This document shows positions 1 to 6,122 of a stretch of DNA of 9,732 nucleotides, piece after piece; the stretch's first letter is position 1, and each line of letters begins with the position of its first letter. Made by a program: the position numbers and the translations under genes. This stretch comes from Blastocatellia bacterium (lineage in GTDB: Bacteria > Acidobacteriota > Blastocatellia > Pyrinomonadales > Pyrinomonadaceae): positions 1-9,732 of the forward strand of contig PSRF01000245.1 in assembly GCA_003175865.1 (NCBI GenBank). The letters are read 5' to 3'. The notes beneath the pieces were generated by a model. It was given only the letters and a program-made list of their open reading frames with translations. It had not been told where the DNA came from and searched no databases.

Positions 1-40
1 TCAATTAAGCGATAAGTTTCACCTCAGCCAACACGCGAAA

Positions 41-73
41 AGGACCTGCGAACTTAAGTGTCGCGGGTCTTTT
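41..73. terminator. Bidirectional rho-independent terminator
   Basis: The arms GACCTGCGA (43-51) and TCGCGGGTC (61-69) pair over 9 bp with one G-T wobble, around a 9-nt loop. On the + strand the stem is followed by TTTT (70-73). On the minus strand it is followed by CTTTT, the complement of 38-42. It can therefore end the minus-strand gene at 100-606, and also a + strand gene that may finish just left of it; two frames have a TAA within the first 15 bases. The left-hand gene itself cannot be seen. Confidence 0.7.
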
Positions 74-99
74 CTGCTTCGCACTAACGACACCAGGTT

Positions 100-606
100 T
101 TATTCAGCGCGAACGTTCTGCGCACCCAATTCTTCCAGCAGCGTCTCGAGACGCTGGACGTCCTCATCATCTTTTGCTTCAACGCCGATCAGTATTCCGC
201 CTCCGCGAAGTTCCGCGTCATAAACCTTGGCGCGATACTCCGGTATGCCCGCCCCGATAAGCGCACCTATCAACCCGCCGGTGGCGCCACCTGCACCGGC
301 TCCGGCTAGTGCGGCAGCAATTGGACCAGCAATGACAAGGTTGATTCCTGGAAGAAATAATGTCGTTCCAACCGCAGCGATTGCGGCAACGACTGCGCCA
401 ACAGCACCACCCACTGCTCCGCCAATGCCCAACCCATCGGCAGCATGCGTTCGTGCCTGAAGTCCGAACTCCTTCGTCCGCGTCGCGTCAGACATAAGCA
501 CGCTAATGTCGTCACGCGTATATCCGTGTTTCAATATGGCGTCGACTGCTGCTTCAGCTGCTGTGCGGCTCCTAAAAAGTCCTGTCACTAATTTCGGCTT
601 AGCCAT
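100..606 (-). CDS. Glycine-zipper, general stress protein 17M-like protein
   Basis: This is a 168-residue protein of unknown biochemical function. The ATG at 606 is chosen over one 14 codons upstream because GGGAGGA lies 4 nt before it and the family-like N-terminus MAKPKLVTGLFRSR begins there. Residues 5-45 and about 136-165 resemble the two halves of the general stress protein 17M (YflT-like) domain: the 'TGLF' start with a helix, then 'ILIGVEAKDDEDVQRLE' with 'GAQNV' near the end. Between them (about 57-120) is a Gly/Ala-rich hydrophobic insert with repeated GxxxG spacing (GIGGAVGGAVGAV, GAGAGGATGGLIGALIGAG). Such glycine zippers usually insert in or associate with membranes, so a membrane-linked stress role is inferred. 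There is no signal peptide. The gene is divergent from the glycosyltransferase and ends at a good terminator. Confidence 0.75.
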   Translation of the reverse strand: MAKPKLVTGLFRSRTAAEAAVDAILKHGYTRDDISVLMSDATRTKEFGLQARTHAADGLGIGGAVGGAVGAVVAAIAAVGTTLFLPGINLVIAGPIAAALAGAGAGGATGGLIGALIGAGIPEYRAKVYDAELRGGGILIGVEAKDDEDVQRLETLLEELGAQNVRAE

Positions 607-695
607 ACAATCCTCCCGCAACAACGATGTTAGAAGATGAATTGGCAACCAATGTGCCGATCCTCTGGCTCAACTTTGCTGGACTTTGTCGCTAT

Positions 696-721
696 ATTTT
701 GGTCAGCGACGCAACCAAAAT
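696..721. promoter_or_regulatory. Perfect dyad in divergent intergenic region, possible operator
   Basis: ATTTTGGT (696-703) and ACCAAAAT (714-721) are exact inverted copies of 8 bp separated by 10 nt. They sit in the 167-bp gap between two divergent genes. The centre-to-centre spacing of 18 bp would suit a dimeric repressor binding two faces of the helix. A TATATT sequence (693-698), a possible -10 for the rightward gene, overlaps the left arm, but no convincing -35 precedes it. The operator role is inferred; a small terminator or a chance palindrome is possible. Confidence 0.35.
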
Positions 722-773
722 GAAACACGGTCGCGTAAAGTTGTTTGGGATCAGTACGGTTCTTTTCGCTTAA

Positions 774-1901
774 TTGAGTTTCCGCTCACCTAAGAATTTG
801 AAGATTTTGCAAATCAGCTCAGCCTCGTCGTTTGGAGGAGGAGAACGTTATCTCGTCGACCTGACTAACGGGCTTACCGCCCGCGGACACGATGTGTTTG
901 TAGCGGTACGCCCTTCATCGCCAATTAGCGATCGACTTCAAATCGCTAAAGAAAATATTAAGTTGTTCCCTCTCCGCAACGCACTTGACGCTCTGAGTGC
1001 AAGACAATTGGCGCAGTTAGTAAAGCAGCATCACATCGATGTGGTCCACGCTCACATGGCTCGCGACTACTCACTCGCAGCTTATGCAACACGACGTAGT
1101 GGAGTTGCATTCTTCGTAACGCGACACGTGCTTTTCCCATTAAGTTCACTCCATCGTCGGACTCTATCGAAAGCTGTTGGCGTGATTGCGGTCTCAGAAG
1201 CAGTTGAACGACACCTGCGTTCTCAGGAACTTGTTAATCCAGAGCGAATCGTAGTTGTTCGTAACGGAATCGATGTCACGAGATTTGATACAGCATTAGA
1301 AACGTTTGATCGGAAGAAATTTTTGCGAGCGCACCACCTGCCGGACGATTGTTTGTTGGTTGGCAGCGTTGGAGAGTTGCGCACACTGAAGCGACACGAT
1401 GACTTCATTCGCGCTGCTGCGATCGTTGCTCATGAAGTCCCGAGTGCACATTTTGTTATCGCCGGAATCGATACGACGCCGAATTGTGAAGTACGAGCGA
1501 GTTTAAAGAAGTTAGTGAAGGAACTGCGATTGGAAGACCGGGTTCGCTTTCTCGGTTGGCTCAATGATGCTGAACACCTGCTGTTGGCACTCGATGTGTT
1601 TGTGTCTTCATCAGAAACTGAGTCATTCGGGCTGGCGATCGCGGAAGCAATGACAACTAGAACTGCTGTGGTGACAACAGCTACAGAAGGTGCTTGTGAA
1701 GTGGTTGTGGATGGAAAGACCGGCTTCATTGTTCAGATTGGCAATATAGAAGGTCTTGCAAATGGAATTACCACGTTGCTACGCGATGAAAAGGAAAGGC
1801 GTGAATTTGGAATGCGAGGGCGGCAAGTAATAGAAGAGCGATTCAGTCTCGACCGAATGGTGGATGAGATTGAAGAGCTTTATCGAAGAGCAACAGATTA
1901 G
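774..1901 (+). CDS. Glycosyltransferase family 4 (GT-B fold)
   Basis: It probably transfers a sugar from a nucleotide-sugar donor to a lipid-linked or surface-glycan acceptor in the cytoplasm; the substrate cannot be told. At 375 residues it has the usual length. The N-terminal acceptor domain starts with KILQISSASSFGGGE (GGGE at 21-24) and has HAH at 92-94. The C-terminal donor domain has VGSVGELRTLKRHDD (about 196-210), FLGW, and the retaining-GT EX7E motif with E283 and E291 in ETESFGLAIAEAM, then EGACEVVVDGKTGF. The frame opens directly after a TAA at 771-773, so the start must be TTG at 774 or TTG at 798; neither has a clear ribosome-binding site. No other glycan gene is adjacent. It faces the pterin dehydratase gene tail to tail. 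Confidence 0.9.
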   Translation: MSFRSPKNLKILQISSASSFGGGERYLVDLTNGLTARGHDVFVAVRPSSPISDRLQIAKENIKLFPLRNALDALSARQLAQLVKQHHIDVVHAHMARDYSLAAYATRRSGVAFFVTRHVLFPLSSLHRRTLSKAVGVIAVSEAVERHLRSQELVNPERIVVVRNGIDVTRFDTALETFDRKKFLRAHHLPDDCLLVGSVGELRTLKRHDDFIRAAAIVAHEVPSAHFVIAGIDTTPNCEVRASLKKLVKELRLEDRVRFLGWLNDAEHLLLALDVFVSSSETESFGLAIAEAMTTRTAVVTTATEGACEVVVDGKTGFIVQIGNIEGLANGITTLLRDEKERREFGMRGRQVIEERFSLDRMVDEIEELYRRATD

Positions 1902-2083
1902 GTACCTTTTAGTAGGGATCTTTGATTGCGAGATTCAAGCTCTTCTGTCGGACCGCGTACGTCTCGTGCGCCAACTGATGTAATTTATTCGACGAGGAAT
2001 GAATCTCAACCAAGCGCACGAGACGTACGCGGTCCGGCAGAAGAGTTTGAACAGTGCCGCGAGCGGTACTACTAAAGGGCACC
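1901..2083. repeat. Nested palindromic element 1 filling a convergent gap
   Basis: Outer arms 1901-1915 and 2069-2083 match at 13 of 15 positions as inverted repeats (one mismatch, one G-T wobble). Inner arms 1934-1971 and 2014-2051 pair over 38 bp, all Watson-Crick except two G-T wobbles. The apical loop is 42 nt (1972-2013). A short hairpin, AGTGCCGC-GA-GCGGTACT (2053-2070), sits in the right shoulder and overlaps the outer arm by 2 nt. GAGATTCA (1930-1937) also matches TGAATCTC (2000-2007) in the loop, giving an alternative fold. The element starts on the last base of the glycosyltransferase stop and ends one base short of the dehydratase stop codon, so it may serve as a bidirectional terminator. 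It has no T-run and no ORF of note. It is likely a REP/MITE-like repeat. Confidence 0.85.
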
Positions 2084-2084
2084 T

Positions 2085-2411
2085 TTACAATGCATCAATT
2101 TTCGCGGCGAGGATGAAATCACTTTCAGTCAAGCCGTTGATCTTGTGAGTCCAGATTGTGATCTCGACATTGCCCCAACCAAAACAGATGTCCGGATGAT
2201 GGCCCTGCTCTTCAGCCAGTTCACCAACACGATTTACAAACTCCAGCGCCTCGCCAAAATTCCCAAGGCGATACTCCTTCTTCAAATGATGCTCATTAAC
2301 AACTTCCCAGCCGCTTAGCTGTGACTGGAATTTTGTAATCTCTTCACCGGCGAGAGGTGGCACACCGCCTCGACATGGCACGCATTGACGACTAACCAGA
2401 TCGCTACTCAT
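2085..2411 (-). CDS. phhB: Pterin-4a-carbinolamine dehydratase
   Basis: It dehydrates 4a-hydroxytetrahydrobiopterin to quinonoid dihydropterin, recycling the cofactor of aromatic amino acid hydroxylases. In many bacteria it occurs without a hydroxylase and its role there is less clear. The 108-residue length is normal. The family signature is intact: EEQGHHPD (H71, H72, P73, D74), then W87-T88-H89 and LTESD ending at D98. The N-terminus CVPCRGGVPPL (C10, C13) followed by a GW motif is typical of bacterial members. The ATG at 2411 has AGGAG 12 nt upstream, a rather long spacing. It lies 38 bp downstream of the DinB-like gene on the same strand, so the two are probably co-transcribed. Confidence 0.93.
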   Translation of the reverse strand: MSSDLVSRQCVPCRGGVPPLAGEEITKFQSQLSGWEVVNEHHLKKEYRLGNFGEALEFVNRVGELAEEQGHHPDICFGWGNVEITIWTHKINGLTESDFILAAKIDAL

Positions 2412-2449
2412 TTTTCTATCGTTCTCCTACTTCCGATCTCAAATTAGTT

Positions 2450-2938
2450 TCAACTTCCCTCGACCGCGGCTATCGCTTTCTTCAGTAGTGCAATCTGACC
2501 CGCGTGATATAGATCGTGCTGCACTCCGCCTTGAAGTGTCACGTATACCGAAGAAAACGGAATTGACTCATCTTCAATTATTGGTTTATCCAACCGACCT
2601 GAATCGACTTTCGCGATCGCGTCGAGCAACTCCCGATGAGTCTGAAGCAATTGCCGCTTGGTCTTCTCCCATTCCGATTCGCTAACTGCAGTCACGCTTG
2701 GGAAATTCTCTTCATCACTCAGTTGCGCGCGATCGCCTTCGAGTCGACTCTTGCACGCACCCTCCCACGCTGAGATGTGAGAAACGAGTTCCCATATTGA
2801 ATGCGCGCCAGGGATTGGATGCGCAGCTGCTTGTTCAGCTGTAACACCTTCAAGTAAAGACAACAGTGCTGGCCCATGCCAGGCCTCACCTTCAAACGCT
2901 CTGCGAAACTGATCGATGATTCGTTCGACTTCAGTCAT
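2450..2938 (-). CDS. DinB-fold metalloprotein (DinB/YfiT-like)
   Basis: A 162-residue four-helix-bundle protein of the DinB superfamily. Members bind a divalent metal through three histidines; some act as thiol-dependent S-transferases, and most have no known reaction. The histidine triad is visible: H54 in SIWELVSHISAWE, and H141 and H145 in QHDLYHAGQIALLKKA. The N-terminus (about 3-30) is the first helix, and residues 85-110 form a charged helix. The ATG at 2938 has GAAGG a few bases upstream. It is the first gene of the minus-strand pair with the pterin dehydratase. The substrate is unknown and the dehydratase neighbour does not fix it. Confidence 0.88.
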   Translation of the reverse strand: MTEVERIIDQFRRAFEGEAWHGPALLSLLEGVTAEQAAAHPIPGAHSIWELVSHISAWEGACKSRLEGDRAQLSDEENFPSVTAVSESEWEKTKRQLLQTHRELLDAIAKVDSGRLDKPIIEDESIPFSSVYVTLQGGVQHDLYHAGQIALLKKAIAAVEGS

Positions 2939-3013
2939 AATCCTTCGCTCTTTCGTTGGATGTGTTTGTCATGATACCGCTTTGGTGTTCATTTGTTGTA
3001 ATGGAGATTTAAT

Positions 3014-3030
3014 TGAGACCGTACGTCTCA
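3014..3030. repeat. Small palindrome sharing a core with element 1
   Basis: TGAGAC (3014-3019) and GTCTCA (3025-3030) pair around CGTAC. The stretch GACCGTACGTCTC (3017-3029) equals GACCGCGTACGTCTC in the left inner arm of element 1 (1951-1965) apart from a 2-nt deletion, so it may be a decayed fragment of the same repeat family. Chance cannot be excluded for a sequence this short. Confidence 0.4.
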
Positions 3031-3069
3031 GCCGCAGCGATCTAAGAGATTGTGTGAAGAGTAAGAAGT

Positions 3070-3243
3070 GGTTTTACTCCGTTAGGAGTTGAATGTTTAT
3101 AGCCATGTCGCCTCGTCATAGTCTGCTCCGTTCGGAAGAGCAAAACGATGTCTTGCGATCCCTAACACTGCCGCCCTTCCGAACGGAGCCAGTGGAGTGT
3201 GGGTCGAGAGCTATAAACATCCAACTCCTGACGGAGTGAAGCC
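3070..3243. repeat. Nested palindromic element 2 (ATGTTTATAGC type)
   Basis: Outer arms 3070-3103 and 3210-3243 are 34 bp each and pair throughout, except for three G-T wobbles and one A-C mismatch. They contain ACTCCGTYAGGAGTT and ATGTTTATAGC. Inner arms 3125-3138 (GCTCCGTTCGGAAG) and 3176-3189 pair perfectly over 14 bp. The apical loop is 37 nt (3139-3175). The internal shoulders (3104-3124 and 3190-3209) do not pair. It carries no protein and no flanking target duplication that I could find. It lies between divergent genes, so it is not placed as a terminator. From memory, repeats with a CTCCG..GGAG plus ATGTTTATAG core occur in several environmental phyla; this was not checked. Confidence 0.85.
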
Positions 3244-3462
3244 GTCGCTACAACCAGAGCCTTAGCTTAGCTGTAACACTAAAATCGTGAAGACGCTTGA
3301 ACTGGTTGCTGTAGGTCTAATTCACTAGGCCAATATCATTCTAGTCTTGTTTTCCCTCAGACTTGCGAACTACACACTTAAACGGCTAGTCTTAACCCCC
3401 AATAAGCCTTTTATCATTCATCAGCAATTGAGCACGCAAAGGTCGTTAACGCGCGTGCATCC

Positions 3463-3469
3463 GAGGAGG
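3463..3469 (+). promoter_or_regulatory. Strong Shine-Dalgarno fixing the GTG start of the DUF1015 gene
   Basis: GAGGAGG ends 4 nt before the GTG at 3474. An ATG at 3472 overlaps it in another frame and leads only to a short unrelated reading. The SD together with the family-typical start AVIRPFRALRP supports GTG at 3474. Confidence 0.75.
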
Positions 3470-3473
3470 GTAT

Positions 3474-4700
3474 GTGGCAGTTATTCGTCCGTTTCGTGCT
3501 TTACGTCCGTCCAATTCACGCGCCGCCGAAGTAGCAGCTCTTCCTTACGATGTCGTGAACACGGAAGAGGCACGCAAACTCGCCGAAAGTAAGCCGTTAA
3601 GCTTCCTTCATGTCTCGCGCCCTGAAATTGATCTCCCGGACGGAACCGACATCTATAGCGATGCCGTTTACCGCAAAGCCGTCGAAAACTTTCAACAGCT
3701 AATCAAAGCTGCACCGCTAGAGAATGAAGCGGCGCCATCACTCTACTTGTACAGTTTGGTGATGGGTGATCATGAGCAGGTTGGCGTGGTCGCTTGTTGT
3801 TCGGTGGACGAGTACGATCGAAATCTTATTCGGAAGCACGAACGCACGCGTCCTGATAAAGAAGACGATCGTACGCGACACATGATCATGCTGCGCGCAC
3901 AAACTGGACCTGTCTTCCTTACTTACCACCAACGAAAAGAGATCGACGACATCGTCGCTCATGAGGTTAATGCTGACCCACTTTTCGACGTGACCGCCGA
4001 GGATGGTATACGTCACACGATCTGGCGCGCAAAACAAACCGACGAACTCGCGAAAAGTTTTTCGCGTGTGCCGATGCTTTACATTGCAGATGGTCATCAC
4101 CGGGCTGCAAGTGCCAGTCGGGCCCGTGCGGAGCTGAAGAACCAAAGCTTCGCGCACACAGGCAACGAAGATTACAACTATTTTCTCGCCGTCATCTTCC
4201 CGGACTCACAACTTCAGATTCTGGCGTACAACCGCGTGGTCAAAGATTTGAATGGACTCACGAAGGAAGAATTTCTAAAAGCACTGTGCGCACAGTTTTC
4301 AGTTAGGAAGGATGCTGAGCCGGCGCCAGCTCATCGCGGGCAATGGCGTATGTACCTTGACGGTCGTTGGTATGGACTTGAACTATCTGCGCAAGCCACA
4401 CTTCCAGTGGGAACCGTATCGTCACTCGACGTTAGTATTCTTCAAGATCGCCTGCTCGATCCAATTCTGGGAATCAAGGACGTGCGAACCGATAAACGAA
4501 TCGACTTTGTTGGTGGTCTGCGTGGCACGCGCGAGCTTGAGCATTTGGTAAATGAAGGAAAGGCGGCAGTCGCTTTTTCAATGTTTCCAACTACAGTTGA
4601 AGAGCTGCTGCGTGTCTCAGATGCTGGTGAAATTATGCCACCAAAATCGACCTGGTTTGAACCGAAGTTGCGAGATGGATTTTTGATGCATCAGATTTAA
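3474..4700 (+). CDS. DUF1015 family protein, serine-cluster associated
   Basis: A 408-residue cytoplasmic protein of the DUF1015 (PF06245) family, of unproven function. It starts at GTG with GAGGAGG upstream. Conserved blocks in order are IRPFRALRP (4-12), PYDVV (24-28), FLHVSRPE (44-51), the charged RKHERTRPDKEDDR (120-133), YIADGHHRAASASR (203-216), AYNRVVKDL (251-259) and a C-terminal MPPKSTWFEPKLRDG (388-402). The two charged blocks are the best candidates for an active site. DGHHR recalls the basic GxxR motif of ParB/sulfiredoxin-fold proteins, a fold that includes the archaeal serine kinase SerK; this is an inference from motif shape only. The family is commonly found next to serA and serC, as here, so a role in phosphoserine or serine metabolism is likely. 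It is 210 bp ahead of serA, separated by element 3. Confidence 0.9.
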   Translation: MAVIRPFRALRPSNSRAAEVAALPYDVVNTEEARKLAESKPLSFLHVSRPEIDLPDGTDIYSDAVYRKAVENFQQLIKAAPLENEAAPSLYLYSLVMGDHEQVGVVACCSVDEYDRNLIRKHERTRPDKEDDRTRHMIMLRAQTGPVFLTYHQRKEIDDIVAHEVNADPLFDVTAEDGIRHTIWRAKQTDELAKSFSRVPMLYIADGHHRAASASRARAELKNQSFAHTGNEDYNYFLAVIFPDSQLQILAYNRVVKDLNGLTKEEFLKALCAQFSVRKDAEPAPAHRGQWRMYLDGRWYGLELSAQATLPVGTVSSLDVSILQDRLLDPILGIKDVRTDKRIDFVGGLRGTRELEHLVNEGKAAVAFSMFPTTVEELLRVSDAGEIMPPKSTWFEPKLRDGFLMHQI

Positions 4701-4703
4701 GGT

Positions 4704-4731
4704 GCTTTGTGCTTTGTACTTTGCGCTTTGT
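4704..4731 (+). repeat. Four tandem heptamers, consensus RCTTTGY
   Basis: GCTTTGT, GCTTTGT, ACTTTGC, GCTTTGT follow one another without a gap 3 nt after the DUF1015 stop. On the minus strand the right flank of element 3 (about 4857-4875) reads ACTTTGT ACTTCGT, the same unit inverted. It forms the outer flank of element 3. Short tandem heptamers of this kind are known as mobile or slippage-prone intergenic repeats in some bacteria. Confidence 0.75.
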
Positions 4732-4879
4732 AAATGGAGCAACGGTGGCAAGTTGGAACAGGAGCGAAGCGACTGCTTCAACACCCAAATAATTGATTGC
4801 TCAGGTCCAAACAGTCGCTTCGCTCCTGTTCCAAATTCGCGGCTTTAGCAATTTACAGTACGAAGTACAAAGTACAAGA
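4704..4879. repeat. Nested palindromic element 3 with heptamer-repeat flanks
   Basis: Inner arms 4753-4775 and 4812-4834 are perfect 23-bp inverted repeats (TTGGAACAGGAGCGAAGCGA and three more bases) around a 36-nt loop (4776-4811). The outer arms are degenerate: GTAAAT (4730-4735) faces ATTTAC (4851-4856), and TTGTACTTTG (about 4714-4723) faces its complement in 4865-4876. Left and right flanks are therefore inverted copies of the same heptamer-rich sequence. The element occupies most of the 210-bp gap between the DUF1015 gene and serA. It could attenuate or separate their transcripts; no T-run follows it, so it is not called a terminator. Confidence 0.85.
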
Positions 4880-4910
4880 GACGCTCAACCGGGAAGAGTT
4901 GAAATAAGAC

Positions 4911-6122
4911 ATGCGAGTGTTAATAGCCGATAAATTCGAACAATCAGGTCGTGATGGCCTGGTGGCACTCGGTTGTGAAGTTGTCTTCCAACCAGACCTC
5001 AAGGACGAAGCGTTAGTTGAAGCAATCAATCGTGAGCAGCCTGACGTGATTGTTGTTCGTGGAACAAAAGTCACCGAGCAGATGTTCGATGCTGGCCCAA
5101 TAAAGCTTGTGGTCCGCGCCGGCGCCGGTTACAACACCATCGACGTCGCCGCGGCTTCGAAACGCGGCATCTACGTTTCAAACTGTCCGGGCAAGAACTC
5201 AATCGCTGTGGCAGAACTCGCATTTGCCTTAATTCTCGCCCTTGATCGTCGCATTGCTGACAATGTGATCACATTGCGTCGCGGCGAATGGAACAAAAAG
5301 GAGTTTTCAAAAGCACGTGGTCTATTTGGTCGAACTCTCGGATTGATCGGTCTTGGCAAGATAGCGCAGGAGATGATTCCTCGCGCACTGGCGTTTGGCA
5401 TGAATGTCGTTGCGTGGAGTCGTAGTCTGACTCCCGAGCGCGCCGCGGAGTTAGGCATTGAATACAAAGCATCACCAAAAGAAGTAGCGGCTTCATCAGA
5501 CATTGTCAGTCTGCACATGGCGCTCAAACCGGAAACAAAAAACCTGATTAATGCCGAAGTTTTGAACTCCATGCGAGAAGGTAGTTATCTAATCAACACC
5601 GCACGTGGTGAAGTGATTGACCAGGACGCTCTGGTCGCAGCCATGAAGAGTCGCGGGCTTCGTGTGGGCCTCGATGTTTATGCGAACGAGCCAACGAGCG
5701 CAACTGGCGAGTTCACAGATCCAATCGCCCAGGAGCAGAGTCTTTACGGCACACATCACATCGGCGCTTCGACTGACCAGGCCCAGGAAGCGATCGCCGC
5801 AGAGACAGTGCGGATCGTGCGTGAGTTCAGAGAAACAGGAAACGTTCCGAATGTCGTTAACCTCGCCCGTCAGACTCCAGCCACACATCGTTTGGTTGTT
5901 CGACATCTCGATAGACCAGGTGTGCTTGCCTCGGTTCTCGATGCGATTAAAGGCGAGCAGATCAATGTTCAAGAGATGGAGAACATCGTATTTGAGGGCG
6001 CGGCAGCGGCAGTCGCGCGAATCAACCTCGACAACGCGCCGTCGGCATCACTGCTCGAGCGGGTGCGTGCAGGCAATTCCGACATTCTCGAACTGGATTT
6101 GATCCAGCTGACTGCTAAATGA
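4911..6122 (+). CDS. serA: D-3-phosphoglycerate dehydrogenase
   Basis: It performs the first step of the phosphorylated serine pathway: 3-phosphoglycerate plus NAD to 3-phosphohydroxypyruvate, in the cytoplasm. The 403 residues comprise a substrate-binding part (1-95 and about 290-315), a Rossmann part (about 96-288) with GLIGLGKIAQ (144-153; the third glycine of GxGxxG is A152), and a C-terminal ACT domain (about 325-400) with RHLDRPGVL. Catalytic residues are present: R232 (NTARGEVID), E260 (ANEPT) and H283 (THHIGAST). The ACT serine-site positions known from E. coli (H344, N346, N364) fall at H332, D334 and N352, all with the same offset of 12, so feedback by serine is plausible. The ATG has only a weak, distant GGGAAGAG. 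Its TGA overlaps the next ATG. Confidence 0.96.
   Translation: MRVLIADKFEQSGRDGLVALGCEVVFQPDLKDEALVEAINREQPDVIVVRGTKVTEQMFDAGPIKLVVRAGAGYNTIDVAAASKRGIYVSNCPGKNSIAVAELAFALILALDRRIADNVITLRRGEWNKKEFSKARGLFGRTLGLIGLGKIAQEMIPRALAFGMNVVAWSRSLTPERAAELGIEYKASPKEVAASSDIVSLHMALKPETKNLINAEVLNSMREGSYLINTARGEVIDQDALVAAMKSRGLRVGLDVYANEPTSATGEFTDPIAQEQSLYGTHHIGASTDQAQEAIAAETVRIVREFRETGNVPNVVNLARQTPATHRLVVRHLDRPGVLASVLDAIKGEQINVQEMENIVFEGAAAAVARINLDNAPSASLLERVRAGNSDILELDLIQLTAK

Larger units (their letters stand above)
2939..3473. other. 535-bp gene-free interval
   Basis: No convincing gene is seen. From the left it holds the leader of the DinB-like gene, with a weak minus-strand promoter candidate: TTACAA (complement of 2996-3001) and TATCAT (complement of 2971-2976), 19 nt apart. 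A small palindrome (3014-3030) and nested palindrome element 2 (3070-3243) follow. The last 230 bp (3244-3473) lead into the DUF1015 gene and must hold its promoter. TTGAAC lies near 3297, but no well-spaced -10 partner could be picked. CTAGTCTT occurs twice, near 3340 and 3386. A short + strand frame at 3347-3592 runs into the DUF1015 gene and is not believed. Confidence 0.6.

Noticed and set aside
1..15. TCAATTAAGC at the window start is the exact inverse of GCTTAATTGA at 767-776
   Set aside because: A 10-bp match of AT-rich sequence 760 bp apart, with one copy cut by the window edge, is not enough to call a repeat.
227..460. Pro/Ala-rich + strand frame of 77 codons
   Set aside because: It is the mirror of the glycine/alanine zipper in the minus-strand gene; it has no ribosome-binding site or recognisable family.
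3347..3592. 81-codon + strand frame ahead of the DUF1015 gene
   Set aside because: It overlaps over 100 bp of a well-supported gene in another frame, has low-complexity Arg/Ser content and no family resemblance.
1901..4879. CRISPR array or insertion sequences as explanation for the palindromes
   Set aside because: The repeats are inverted pairs, each different, without regular direct repeats and spacers; no transposase or target duplication was found.
5171..5572. Antisense frame of 133 codons inside serA
   Set aside because: It is a shadow of serA codon bias with no start signal; serA is intact on the other strand.
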